From positions 1 to 64,000 of the forward strand of contig JAFQFC010000053.1 of the NCBI GenBank assembly GCA_017415775.1: a DNA stretch of 64,000 bases. The letters are read 5' to 3'. The DNA is from Oscillospiraceae bacterium. GTDB taxonomy: Bacteria; Bacillota; Clostridia; Oscillospirales; Oscillospiraceae. The translations under genes and the position numbers were made by a program. The first letter of the stretch is position 1; each line of letters starts with the position of its first letter. Of this stretch, positions 41,601-49,801 are shown piece by piece. The notes beneath the pieces were generated by a model. The model ran no database searches, was not told the origin of the DNA, and was given only the letters and a program-made list of their open reading frames with translations.

Positions 41601-44411
41601 GTCGTTTCTGCACAGGAACAGCGTGTACTGGCCGGCCTTCAGAACGTTATTGGGATCCTCCTGAGGACGGTCGTGGTTGGAGCTCTGGAAGATGCTCATG
41701 CCGTCGACGAAGTCGGGCGCATAGTTCCAGCGGATAGAGGTAACGCCGGTGTTGCTGGGCGTCTCGCCCTTGTGGTACAGACCGATCCAGTCGGTGCTGC
41801 TCATGGTGGCGGCATAATTGGGGTGGACGGTAATGATGATGTCTTCACCGGCGGCGTAAACTTCCTTATTGGTGAGGATCACGTTCTCGTTCCACTCGCC
41901 GCACTTGGTGCATGCGAAGTAGTAGCTGTTGCCATCCAGAACACCGTTGGTCTCCAGGGAGCAGGCCTCGGTCTTGATCTCGCCGCAGTCCTCGCGCTGG
42001 CAGACCTGGCTGTGGGCAGGAGGATAGCTGCCGTCGATGTGGGTATAGGCGCCAAAGTCGTGGCCCAGTGCATCAACGAAGTCGACCTTGCGGGTAGAAC
42101 CGTCGGAGTAGGTGATGAGGGTATAGCCCTGCTCGTCGCAGGTGGGAGCGATGACCTCTCTGCCGGTCTCCACTGCATCCAGAACGGGGACTTCCTCGCT
42201 CTTGGTGCTGCCGCAGACGGTGCAGGTATAGACCAGTTCGCCCTTCTCGGTCACGGTGGGTTCCTTGGTCACAACGCCCTCGTCCCACTTGCAGTTCTCG
42301 GACAGAACATGGGTGGCATCGTTGGCGCAGACCTTCTGATGGGTCTCGGTACCGGCCACAGGGCTCCAGGTGTCGGGATAAGCGTGACCGAGGGCCTTCA
42401 GCGAGGGATCCTGCTGGGCGGTGATGACTTCGTCAACCGTGCCGTCGGTCAGGTAGTAGGTGATGGAGCCGTCCTTTTCGCAGGTGGGTTCCACGCGGAC
42501 AGTCTTGCTTTCATCACGGACAGCGGGGCCGACAGTGATGGTCACATTGGTGATCTCGGTATAGTCGTCAGCAGCAAACAGGCGGATGGTGTATTCGCCC
42601 TGTGCGATATGATCGCGCTGATGGTAGGCAGAGTTGTAGATGTTGAAATCCGTCCAACCCTGTACGGCGGGATAGTAGTAGTAAATGGAAACATTATCGC
42701 TGTAAGTCCAGTTGTTTTCCCAGATACCGACCCAGTCAGTAGCGGTCTCGTCATAGACATCGGGATTGACGGTGACCAGAATGGGCTCGCCCAGAGCGTA
42801 CTCGGTCTTGCTGGTGGACAGGATGATCACATCATAGTAACCGCCGCAGACAGAGCAGGTGTAGCGGGTGCCGCCGGCAACGGCGCTGGTCTCAAAGGAG
42901 CAGCTGCCGGTCTCCACATGGCTGGCATCGTTGGCGCAGACACGGGAGTGGGTGGCCTTATCGTTGTTGTAGGTCCAGCTTGCGGGATAAGCGTGGTTCA
43001 GCTTGGGGATCTCTACTTCCTCAGAAGTGCCGTCGGTATAGTAGATGACCTTGGTGCCGGGCGTCTCGCACTTGGCGGGAACGGTGATCTCCTCACGCTC
43101 GACCACCTTGGCGCTGACCTTCTCGTAACGGTGGCCGCCGCAGACGGTGCAGGTGAACTCCTTCTTGCCGTCTGCTTCGGTGGTGGGCTCCTCGATCACG
43201 ATGCCCTCATCCCAGGTGCAGTTTTCGGTATACTGATGGGTGTTGTCGTTGCTGCAGACAAAGGTGTGTTGCAGGTTCTCGGCGTCAAACTCGGGGCGCA
43301 GGGTTTCGTAGTCATGGCCCAGAGCGGAAATGGTTTCCACCTTGGCCACGGTACCGTCGGTGTTGTAGTAGGTCTCGGAGCCGTCCTTCTCGCAGGTGGG
43401 TTCCACGCGGACGGTCTTGGTCTCGTCGATCTCAGTGGTGATGACGATATTTTCCACAGAGGCAACGATGCCGTAGTTGGCATCCAGCAGCAGGACCTTG
43501 TAGGTGCCGGCCACGAACTCACTGTGGCGCTGCTGGTCACCGCTGAGCAGGTTGACGGCTTCGCCCACAGGAGGATAGACCCAGAACAGAGAGGTGGGGC
43601 CTTCGCTGGTGGGGTTTGCGTCAGACTGCTTGTACAGACCGATCCAATTGGGATCGCCCATCTGGGAGGTGACCATGATGGGTTCGCCGAACTTGTACTC
43701 GGTCTTGTCGGTGGTCAGAAGCTTTACCGATTCACCTTCGATGGTGATGGTCTTCTGCACATACAGGTCCGTCTTGTAGTAGTCATTGTACATGGAGACG
43801 GTGTACTCGCCGGGGATCAGCTCGGTCTCCATGGTCAGGCCGTTGCGGCCCGGGCAGAAGAACTGATACATTTCTACACCGCTTGCATTGGTGACGGAAA
43901 CCTGAGAATATTCGTTGTAGTTGATAGCGTCGATGGAAACCTTCTTGCCGTTCACTGCAACCTCGAGAGACTTTTCGGCAGCTACAGTAGCATCGGGTTC
44001 AACCAAAGTAAAGGTCTTAAGGAGAGTGGCGCTTTCCAGATAAATCTCATAGGTGCCGGCAGGCATATCCATGCCGTCCCAGCCAAGAGTGCTTCCTTCC
44101 CACACGGCGTCCCACAAAAGCATCTTTTCGTCAGAGGCGTACCACCAGAGGCGGTAGGTGCTTTCATAGCTGCCATCGGGCTTGACATACCACAGGTCAA
44201 GCCACTGGGAGGACGTATAGCCGGTGGTTTCCACATAGATCGGCTCGCCGCTTGTGAAGGTGTCGGTTTCTTCGCCGGCCATATTGGTCAGTGTCACGGT
44301 TTCTGCTGCGTGTGCGTGAGGGATGCTCACGGGCAGCAGGCCAAGCAGGAGTACCAATGCCAGAAAGACGCTGGTGATCCGCTTGAACAGGGATGTTCTT
44401 GCTCGTTTCAT
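38688..44411 (-). CDS. Giant secreted repeat protein with Cys-rich units, WVGLY-type beta modules and CWB2 wall anchor
   Basis: The 1907-aa protein starts with a signal peptide (about 1-36, ending AHAAE) after GGAGGAG. Residues 37-1615 consist of about-100-aa beta modules (ILxTxKxxYxxGEPIxVT...WIGLYK...GxYTxxLxxxxGY) and eight Cys-rich units at about residues 383-1600. Each unit has the frame HxxVCANDxxH ... CxW/FxxxV ... YTCTVCGG, i.e. four cysteines plus histidine, suggestive of zinc-ribbon or disulfide modules. Segments such as VEPTCEKDGSxTYYxTDG link them. Residues 1615-1907 are three CWB2 repeats. It is probably an adhesin or S-layer-associated protein; no catalytic motif was seen. It is the first gene of the surface-protein unit, 38 bp ahead of the next. 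Confidence 0.82.
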   Translation of the reverse strand: MKRARTSLFKRITSVFLALVLLLGLLPVSIPHAHAAETVTLTNMAGEETDTFTSGEPIYVETTGYTSSQWLDLWYVKPDGSYESTYRLWWYASDEKMLLWDAVWEGSTLGWDGMDMPAGTYEIYLESATLLKTFTLVEPDATVAAEKSLEVAVNGKKVSIDAINYNEYSQVSVTNASGVEMYQFFCPGRNGLTMETELIPGEYTVSMYNDYYKTDLYVQKTITIEGESVKLLTTDKTEYKFGEPIMVTSQMGDPNWIGLYKQSDANPTSEGPTSLFWVYPPVGEAVNLLSGDQQRHSEFVAGTYKVLLLDANYGIVASVENIVITTEIDETKTVRVEPTCEKDGSETYYNTDGTVAKVETISALGHDYETLRPEFDAENLQHTFVCSNDNTHQYTENCTWDEGIVIEEPTTEADGKKEFTCTVCGGHRYEKVSAKVVEREEITVPAKCETPGTKVIYYTDGTSEEVEIPKLNHAYPASWTYNNDKATHSRVCANDASHVETGSCSFETSAVAGGTRYTCSVCGGYYDVIILSTSKTEYALGEPILVTVNPDVYDETATDWVGIWENNWTYSDNVSIYYYYPAVQGWTDFNIYNSAYHQRDHIAQGEYTIRLFAADDYTEITNVTITVGPAVRDESKTVRVEPTCEKDGSITYYLTDGTVDEVITAQQDPSLKALGHAYPDTWSPVAGTETHQKVCANDATHVLSENCKWDEGVVTKEPTVTEKGELVYTCTVCGSTKSEEVPVLDAVETGREVIAPTCDEQGYTLITYSDGSTRKVDFVDALGHDFGAYTHIDGSYPPAHSQVCQREDCGEIKTEACSLETNGVLDGNSYYFACTKCGEWNENVILTNKEVYAAGEDIIITVHPNYAATMSSTDWIGLYHKGETPSNTGVTSIRWNYAPDFVDGMSIFQSSNHDRPQEDPNNVLKAGQYTLFLCRNDGYEIAARTTITVVTEEDPSKTVLVPPTCTEGGTMTYYNTDGSVSRVVTAAEDASLKAHGHTYGSWTYDGVEKQTHTHVCACTACVEPCGFVETTPCQWNEGVVTKEPSETEEGVKTYTCTVCGGTRDEALPKVNVTVVGTKTVEATCEEPGYIRTYYSDDTYSDEVIPAKGHAYGSWTYVAATKQHKKVCANDAAHEIFENCTFEKVMVDNSVNYTCTVCEGGYVTGLLETDKTVYGVTDPIMVTAHASYPGAWVGLYKEGELFDPNNGGVASLFWTYITTDMVGKPFDITAVTVGTGSGHRGEKLSNGKHVLVFFGDSGYGNVISKVELEVYTDMSNTDFEILFNGEARENGYHESFMLADVDEPANGETVTLGINVKSGEIGNAWMAVYAGKYDLNTEYGTDYLLYRYVTDIDGKEPFSLNLKSAGGFDFSVGYYTVVIFGDGGYDYPIKYMTFEVCRPIVEGSEIILKAPTCETPGLKMVDYEDDGDASTEDEGILIELPALGHNYGEWTCVEGTNTHSKICANDASHVISENCVFENDVCTVCGGNKAHVHDLTKVAAKAATCTEAGSIEYYTCACGKWFKDAAATQEITDKSSVVVPASDHSYGSWVFDAATKKHTRTCANDAAHTETNDCTFGEAVVIQPAVGNIKGVKEYTCTVCGGSYTEEFAAEATGTAERIYGDDRYLTSLKVADQLKENLGVEKFQAIVVASGNEFADALSGTYLAAKKDAPILLVRQKCMDTIKDYIRSNLVAGGTVYILGGTVAVPASMESGLDGFNVKRLGGNDRYETNLLILKEAGVTPGEDILACTGRSFADTLSASATGKAILLVKDRLYSTQKDFLRTVGGGNLYIVGGKSAVSEQLAGELGAYGTVQRIDGTTRYETSVNVAKTFFSETSCAVLAYGNNFPDGLCGGALASSMDAPLLLVTNDKYSAAEQYAKANHVSHGFVLGGPTLITNTVSAKIFNNK

Positions 44412-44451
44412 GATTTCTCCTCCATTTTTTTTGAGTATGGGGATGTGCGAA

Positions 44452-44480
44452 ATTGTCCATATATCATGGCAATATATCAA
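44452..44480 (-). promoter_or_regulatory. Candidate promoter of the surface-protein unit
   Basis: On the minus strand TTGATA (44480-44475) and GACAAT (44457-44452) with a 17-bp spacer, about 40 bp upstream of the start at 44411. The rest of 44481-44657 holds no gene that I can support. Confidence 0.5.
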
Positions 44481-44657
44481 GTTACAGTTTACTCCTTTTC
44501 GGGGCAATTTGCAAGCCGATTCCCGCTTTTTATGTGTTCCGCCAAGAAAGAGAGCGGCACCTTTGCAGGAGGTGTTCTGGGAAAGGTGACGGGCACAGCG
44601 TGTGCGGAGAACAAGGGGGCGGGGCGCTGATCCTGGCGGCTTATTACGATTAAGAAT

Positions 44658-44691
44658 AAAAAAAGAAAGAGGCACAGCCTCTTTCTTTTTT
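44658..44691 (-). terminator. Terminator of polysaccharide unit 3
   Basis: A-rich AAAGAAAGAGGC and GCCTCTTTCTTT arms pair across ACA with flanking A and T tracts. It overlaps the stop of the flippase gene. Confidence 0.88.
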
Positions 44692-45970
44692 ATTCTTTTC
44701 GATAGTTTCGCCAAAGATAGACGATGTTCATGGCCACGATGCAGCAGGTCACTGCCAGTGTGGCGTAAGCGGCGCCGATGGAGCCCAAAGCGGGGATCAG
44801 CAGCAGGTTCAGGGCGATGTTCAGCACGCCGGAAACCAGGGAGAACACCAGATTGACCTTGGGCTTTTTCAGCACCAGAATGGTATTGCCCGTGATATTT
44901 CGGAAGGAATACACCAGATAGTTCACGATAAGGACCTGGAAGATGGGAACCACATTCATGTACTTGTCGCCGTACATGAGCCAGATGATCAGCGGTGCGC
45001 CCACCAGCATGCCCAGACTGATCACGCCGTTGACAAGGGCGTAGACCTTGGTCATCTGCAGAATGTGGTTGTAGCCGGCCTTCTTTCCGTCGCTGAAAGC
45101 GTGGACCATCTGGGGATAGAAGAAGGTCATCAGGCTCTTGGGGACGAAGGCCAGCGCTGCCGGAATGGTGGCTGCCACCTTATAATCTGCCAGCACGGTG
45201 GCATCCTTCAAAACCAAACCAAGGCAGGTAACGTCCAGCAGGACCAGCGCCGTGGATGCGAAGTTCGTGACGGCGCAAAGCAGGGAGTAGGAGAATACCT
45301 CCTTTTTCGTCTGCGCCTCCAGCTTCTGGCAGCAGAGGGAAACATCTGCAAAGAATCCGTCTTTTTTCAGGATATAGGAGGAGTACAGGGCGGCCATGCA
45401 GTGCGCCGCATACTGGGAGAAGATCAGACCCGGCACGCCCCACAGCAGGGTAAAGAGAATGTTGCCGCCGACGTGACCGATGGTATAGAGCATATTGGCC
45501 CGGGAAAAGCTCTTGTTTTTCAGCTTGACCCGGAGAACGATCTGCAGATACTGGTCGGCATAGGCAAAAAACGGCAGGAAGCACATGGTGGCCAGATAGC
45601 CTGCCGTCAGCGGATCGCCGGCAAAATACTTGATGGCGGCCAGACCCAGCACCAAAGGCAGCAGCAGGAGGTTTCCCAGCATGCCCGTCCGCAGAGAATA
45701 GCGGTAGAGGGCGTTTTTGCGCTCTTCCGAAACCTTTTCGCTGCAGTACTGCACCAAAGCGGTGGAAAAACCCAGACCGATAAAGATGGCCAGATAGGCA
45801 TACAGGTTGTCAGCGTCCACGAAGCTGCCGTATTCCGTTTTCGGCAAATTGCGGACAACGACAACGGAGGAGATGATGCCGCCTGCTTTGGCAAAAACAC
45901 TGCTGCCGAAGATGTGGAACAGACCCTGCCGTGAGAACTGGCTGATTTTTTCTTTCAAACGTTTCAACAT
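44690..45970 (-). CDS. Wzx-like polysaccharide flippase (MOP superfamily)
   Basis: The 426-aa membrane protein has about twelve helices and the Wzx/MOP start SVFAKAGGIISSVVVVRNLPKTEYGSF, with a second-half VLKKPKVNLVFSLVSGVLNIALNLLLIP. It would move the undecaprenyl-linked repeat unit to the outer face of the membrane. The gene is 18 bp downstream of the GT4 gene, with AGGAAAC before ATG. It is the last gene of unit 3. Confidence 0.88.
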   Translation of the reverse strand: MLKRLKEKISQFSRQGLFHIFGSSVFAKAGGIISSVVVVRNLPKTEYGSFVDADNLYAYLAIFIGLGFSTALVQYCSEKVSEERKNALYRYSLRTGMLGNLLLLPLVLGLAAIKYFAGDPLTAGYLATMCFLPFFAYADQYLQIVLRVKLKNKSFSRANMLYTIGHVGGNILFTLLWGVPGLIFSQYAAHCMAALYSSYILKKDGFFADVSLCCQKLEAQTKKEVFSYSLLCAVTNFASTALVLLDVTCLGLVLKDATVLADYKVAATIPAALAFVPKSLMTFFYPQMVHAFSDGKKAGYNHILQMTKVYALVNGVISLGMLVGAPLIIWLMYGDKYMNVVPIFQVLIVNYLVYSFRNITGNTILVLKKPKVNLVFSLVSGVLNIALNLLLIPALGSIGAAYATLAVTCCIVAMNIVYLWRNYRKE

Positions 45971-45988
45971 AACGGTACGTTTCCTGTG

Positions 45989-47245
45989 TTATTGGAGCAA
46001 CTCTTGGATTTCTGCGATAAACGCCTCGGCGTTGCGCTGCGCATCATACTGCGTTTCCCACAGGCGGTAGGCGCGGTCCGACATTTCCTGCCGCACTGCC
46101 GGCTCCAGAGCGAAAAACGCCTGAATGGCAGCGCACACCTGTGCGGCATCCGCATTTTCCTCCAGCAGATAGCCGGTGACACCGTCCAGAACGATCTCCG
46201 GCACACCGCCCACAGCGGTGCCGACAGCGGGGATGCCCATGGCAAAGGCTTCCTGCAGGGAAACGGGAACGCCGCCTTCCGTGGTGGTCGTGGTCAAAAA
46301 GAGATCCGGGTCCAGCTTGCGGTACCATGCAAACATCTGGTTGTTTGGCACACGGCCATGGAACTCCCAGGTGACGTTGGGACCGAAGGACGCCTTGGCC
46401 CGCTGCTCCAGCGCCGGACGCTCGGTACCGTCGCCGAAGTGGTCCCACCGGACCGCAGCGGACGAGGGGAGCTGGGCGATGGCGTCAATGATGCACTCCA
46501 CCCGCTTCAGGGGGATCAGGTTGGAGCAGCTGACCAGCCGCCAGGCGGCGGATCCGGCCGCTTCTTTCCGCTCTGCCCGGGTGCAGCCCAGATAGTGCAG
46601 GGAAGACTTCGCCGCATACGCTTCGCCCCATGTGTGCAGGAAATAGTCCATGCCCATTTGGCAGGCAAATACCAGCCGGTCGATGCCGTCTGCAATGAAA
46701 CGACGGAAGGGCTGCCAGTTGGTGGCTTTGCGCTGGCAGAAGAGATCGTGGCCGTGGAAGCGGGTGATGACCTTCAGGTGGGGGTATTTCTTTTTCAGGG
46801 AGACTGCCGCCACGGTGGCTTCCGAACACCAGTAGGTGTAGATCATGCGGATGCCTTCCCGACGGATCAGGGTATCCATATGCTTTTCCATTTCCCGGGC
46901 GTTGGCACGGTAAAAAACGATCTGCCGGTAGCGACGCAGGATCTGCCCCATGCGCTGCCCCTTGGCGGCAGCACCCAACTCCGCCAGCGTCTGGGGATGC
47001 AGCGCATGACCAAGCAGCTTGATGGCGCCGCTCAGCGACCTGACGGAGATCGTGTGAAAATACCGCTCCACAGGAATGGTATCAGGAAACGGATGGATCA
47101 TGGGATCACGGCTGCCGATGCAGAGGATGTACGGGTCGTAGTGCTGCTGCAGGCAGTCGAATTCAGTAGAGATAAAGCCCCGCTCTGTATCTGCGAAGGG
47201 GAAACCGGCAGTGACCAGCAGGATCTTCTGTTTTTCAAAACTCAT
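45989..47245 (-). CDS. Family 4 glycosyltransferase
   Basis: The 418-aa GT-B enzyme has an N-terminal acceptor domain starting KILLVTAGFPFADTERGF, including RFHGHDLFC, and a C-terminal donor domain with SCSNLIPLKRVECIIDAIAQL, the fold-typical PDLFLTTTTTEGGVPVSLQEAFAMGIPAVGTAVGGVPEIV containing the E-x7-E region, and LLEENADA. It adds a sugar to the growing lipid-linked repeat unit. It overlaps the downstream-facing neighbour gene (47242) by 4 nt, ATGA. Donor sugar unknown. Confidence 0.9.
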   Translation of the reverse strand: MSFEKQKILLVTAGFPFADTERGFISTEFDCLQQHYDPYILCIGSRDPMIHPFPDTIPVERYFHTISVRSLSGAIKLLGHALHPQTLAELGAAAKGQRMGQILRRYRQIVFYRANAREMEKHMDTLIRREGIRMIYTYWCSEATVAAVSLKKKYPHLKVITRFHGHDLFCQRKATNWQPFRRFIADGIDRLVFACQMGMDYFLHTWGEAYAAKSSLHYLGCTRAERKEAAGSAAWRLVSCSNLIPLKRVECIIDAIAQLPSSAAVRWDHFGDGTERPALEQRAKASFGPNVTWEFHGRVPNNQMFAWYRKLDPDLFLTTTTTEGGVPVSLQEAFAMGIPAVGTAVGGVPEIVLDGVTGYLLEENADAAQVCAAIQAFFALEPAVRQEMSDRAYRLWETQYDAQRNAEAFIAEIQELLQ

Positions 47246-48321
47246 TCCGGCCGAACTCCCGTCATGTCCTCCACGATCTTATCCACACGGTGGACCCACA
47301 GATGGCGCTGGGACAAGCTGGCTTCGATCTTGCGGCGATAGCTGCGCAGCTGCTCTTCGTTGAGCAGGCTGCGGATAGCCTCGGCATAGTCCTGCGCATT
47401 GGGTTCTGCCACTACGCCGAATTCGTTCTCACGAATGATGGCGCCCATGGTCTTGACATTGGTGGAAACCACCGGCAGACCGTAGCTGAGATACTGGAAG
47501 AGCTTGATGCCGATGCACAGGTGGCCGTACTCATTGTAGCTCAGGGCCAGCAGGCCGGCGTCCGCTCTGGCGTACAGGGGAACCAGCGCATCGCCGGAGG
47601 CGTGGTGGACCTCCAGCCAGTCAGGCAGTTCCTTGCCGCTGCAGTGCTTTTGGTACTCATCTTCCCGGCACACCAGAATCAGCTTGTAGGTCTCTTCGCC
47701 GGCGTTGAGCAGGCGGAAGGCTTCCATCATCAGGGGATAGCCGTAATAGTCCGAAAGGCCGCCCACATAGATGCAGGTCTTGGTGCAGGGATGTTCGGGA
47801 ATAAACTTGACATCGCCGCCGGGAGGCAGCAGCTCCGTGCGCTTGTAGTGGAAATAGTCGGCGTAGCCCTGGCCGGGGAAATAGACCACGTCCAGCTTAT
47901 GCAGCATCCGGTCGGTATGCAGCTGCAGCAGGTGCAGGGCCCGGTCCTTGAGACGGTTTTTCCAACCCTTGCGTGTGTCTACCGCCTGACCGGGCAGCAT
48001 CCGGTAAATATCCCGGTAGAAATAGGAGGAGGGGATCTTCTCCTTGTGCAGATAGCGGATCAGCTGGTAGTCACAGTGATTCAGGATGGGATACGTAGAG
48101 GACTCGATGTAGCAGAAGTCGGGGCGGTTGTCTTTCAGCCATGCCAACGCCTTCTCCACCGCTTCCTTGCGGCTTTTGGCGTGGTCAAAATCCTGAGAAC
48201 CGCTGAGCACATACAGCTCGTGGCCCCGCTCACGGAAGGCCTGCAGCATACAGTTGGGCCGCACACCCGATCCGGAATCCTTCCGGCCCAGATCGTTGAG
48301 TACCACATACAGTACTTTCAT
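47242..48321 (-). CDS. GT-B glycosyltransferase (GT4-like)
   Basis: The 359-aa protein has a GT-B C-terminal half with TKTCIYVGGLSDYYGYPLMMEAFRLL, KLILVCREDE and GIKLFQYLSYGLPVVSTNVKTMGAIIRENEFGVV. The N-terminal half begins MKVLYVVLNDLGRKDSGSGVRPNCMLQAF and is less typical, so the exact family assignment is softer than for the neighbours. AAAGGAG lies ahead of the ATG and the gene follows the Wzy-like gene by only 4 bp. Confidence 0.82.
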   Translation of the reverse strand: MKVLYVVLNDLGRKDSGSGVRPNCMLQAFRERGHELYVLSGSQDFDHAKSRKEAVEKALAWLKDNRPDFCYIESSTYPILNHCDYQLIRYLHKEKIPSSYFYRDIYRMLPGQAVDTRKGWKNRLKDRALHLLQLHTDRMLHKLDVVYFPGQGYADYFHYKRTELLPPGGDVKFIPEHPCTKTCIYVGGLSDYYGYPLMMEAFRLLNAGEETYKLILVCREDEYQKHCSGKELPDWLEVHHASGDALVPLYARADAGLLALSYNEYGHLCIGIKLFQYLSYGLPVVSTNVKTMGAIIRENEFGVVAEPNAQDYAEAIRSLLNEEQLRSYRRKIEASLSQRHLWVHRVDKIVEDMTGVRPE

Positions 48322-48325
48322 CGTG

Positions 48326-49774
48326 TTAGCTCCTTTCAGACTCTTCCCCGGACACAGGAACAGGCACTTCGCAGTCCTTGTCCTTCGTGATCAGCGGGAA
48401 AAGTATCAAATAGTAATAGAAAGTGGTCATATAGTTAAAGGAAATATTCGTCGTACGCAGCACCGAGTCGATGCCGAAGGTGAGGATCACCATCAGCGGC
48501 ATCAGTGCGTACTTCTCCCGGCGGTGCTTCCAGGCGTAAGCAATGGCCAGAAGGCCCGAGAGAATATTGACGCAGAAGTACAGGATACCTGCAAAAATGC
48601 CCGATTCGTAGGCGATCTCCAGAATGGTCACGTGGGTGGTGTTGATCTCCCGGTAGAGGATGTCGATATAAACCGGCTCCTTTTCCGCCACGCCGAAGAG
48701 CGTCAGCTTTTTCAGATACGCTTTCCAAATGGAGATACGACCGGTAGAGAACTGATCGGCCGTTTTGTCGGTGGTGTCGTTCTTCTTGTCGTTGAGCTCC
48801 TCATAGGAATCCAGACCGAAGAAATCCGGATCTTTGGGCTTGTCGGGATCTTTCGGATCCGAGGGGGCTGAGGGATCCGGCGGGTTAAAAACAGAATCCC
48901 AGCGCTGGTTGAAATAGAACTCATGGCTGGCAGTGCTGTAGTAAGGCAGAGGCAGATACTGGCGCAGCTGGAACACATACAGCAAAGAGGAGATCATTAC
49001 CACAGACACCAGTGCGCAGCTGGCCGCCCGGACCAGAAACTTCAGATTTTTCTTCCGGTCGTGCGTCAGCAGGAACATGACGCTGCCGGCCGCCACGGCG
49101 AAGAGCATGCTCAACTGGCCGGAGCGGGAATTGGTATAGATGATGATGGCTTCACAGGCACCGAACAGCAGCATATCCAGCACCAGACGGCGGCTGAATC
49201 TGGGGCAGTAGGCGATCTCCACAGCCAGACACACGCACACCAGAGAGAGGTAGTTGGCGCAGTTGTTCACATTGTGGAAGATGCCGCCGTATTTGCGCAG
49301 GGTGATCTGTGCAAAGAGAAAGCTGGCAGCCAGAAAGATGACCGCAGAGATGCGGCACAGCCTGATCAGCAGCCGGAACAACCGTTCCGTGTCCCCATTG
49401 CCCCAGCAGATGTACAGAATGGGATAGGCCGCAAGGAACAGCATGGCTTCGGGCAGATAATTGAAATTGTGGATCACACCCGAGAGGAGCATCAGTGCGC
49501 CTACGCCAAACCAGCACAGGCCCATGGACCAGCGAAACCGTACCGGCTGCAGCTCGTGACCGGCACCGGCCAGGATCATCAGTCCCAAAAAGCCGCAGCA
49601 GAGGACAAAAGAGTACAGATACCGCCAGGGGATCAGCGTCATGTTATACAGGAAAAAGTACAGGAAAATACCGAGACCTGCAAAAATGAACAGTCTGTCC
49701 TGGAATTTCTGCGAAGTTTTGTTTGTCAGTTTCGCCAAAGGCTCCAACACAAAGCGAATCAGCGCACGCTGCAT
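48326..49774 (-). CDS. Wzy-like O-antigen/polysaccharide polymerase
   Basis: The 482-aa protein has about ten to twelve membrane helices and a large outside loop, as in the Wzy/O-antigen ligase superfamily. It has FHNVNNCANYLSLVCVCLAVE, an NSRSGQLSMLFAV arginine segment typical of polymerase loops, and HVTILEIAYESGIFAGILYF. It would join repeat units flipped by the neighbouring Wzx. The large loop contains an unusual Asp-Pro-rich run (PPDPSAPSDPKDPDKPKDPD). ATG 49774 was chosen over GTG 49783 because AGGGGG sits 8 bases upstream. Confidence 0.82.
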   Translation of the reverse strand: MQRALIRFVLEPLAKLTNKTSQKFQDRLFIFAGLGIFLYFFLYNMTLIPWRYLYSFVLCCGFLGLMILAGAGHELQPVRFRWSMGLCWFGVGALMLLSGVIHNFNYLPEAMLFLAAYPILYICWGNGDTERLFRLLIRLCRISAVIFLAASFLFAQITLRKYGGIFHNVNNCANYLSLVCVCLAVEIAYCPRFSRRLVLDMLLFGACEAIIIYTNSRSGQLSMLFAVAAGSVMFLLTHDRKKNLKFLVRAASCALVSVVMISSLLYVFQLRQYLPLPYYSTASHEFYFNQRWDSVFNPPDPSAPSDPKDPDKPKDPDFFGLDSYEELNDKKNDTTDKTADQFSTGRISIWKAYLKKLTLFGVAEKEPVYIDILYREINTTHVTILEIAYESGIFAGILYFCVNILSGLLAIAYAWKHRREKYALMPLMVILTFGIDSVLRTTNISFNYMTTFYYYLILFPLITKDKDCEVPVPVSGEESERS

Positions 49775-49801
49775 AGACGCCACCCCCTGTTGCTGTAGTT
49801 T

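Noticed and set aside
39600..43500. CRISPR-like direct repeats in the surface-protein gene
   Set aside because: The repeated words are codon-level repeats of the Cys-rich protein units, of variable spacing and inside a long open frame.
34630..44630. Two very long plus-strand open frames (1419 and 1256 codons) opposite the giant surface proteins
   Set aside because: They are mirror images of repetitive, codon-biased genes with signal peptides and CWB2 domains on the minus strand; their products are Gly/Val/His-rich without any domain.
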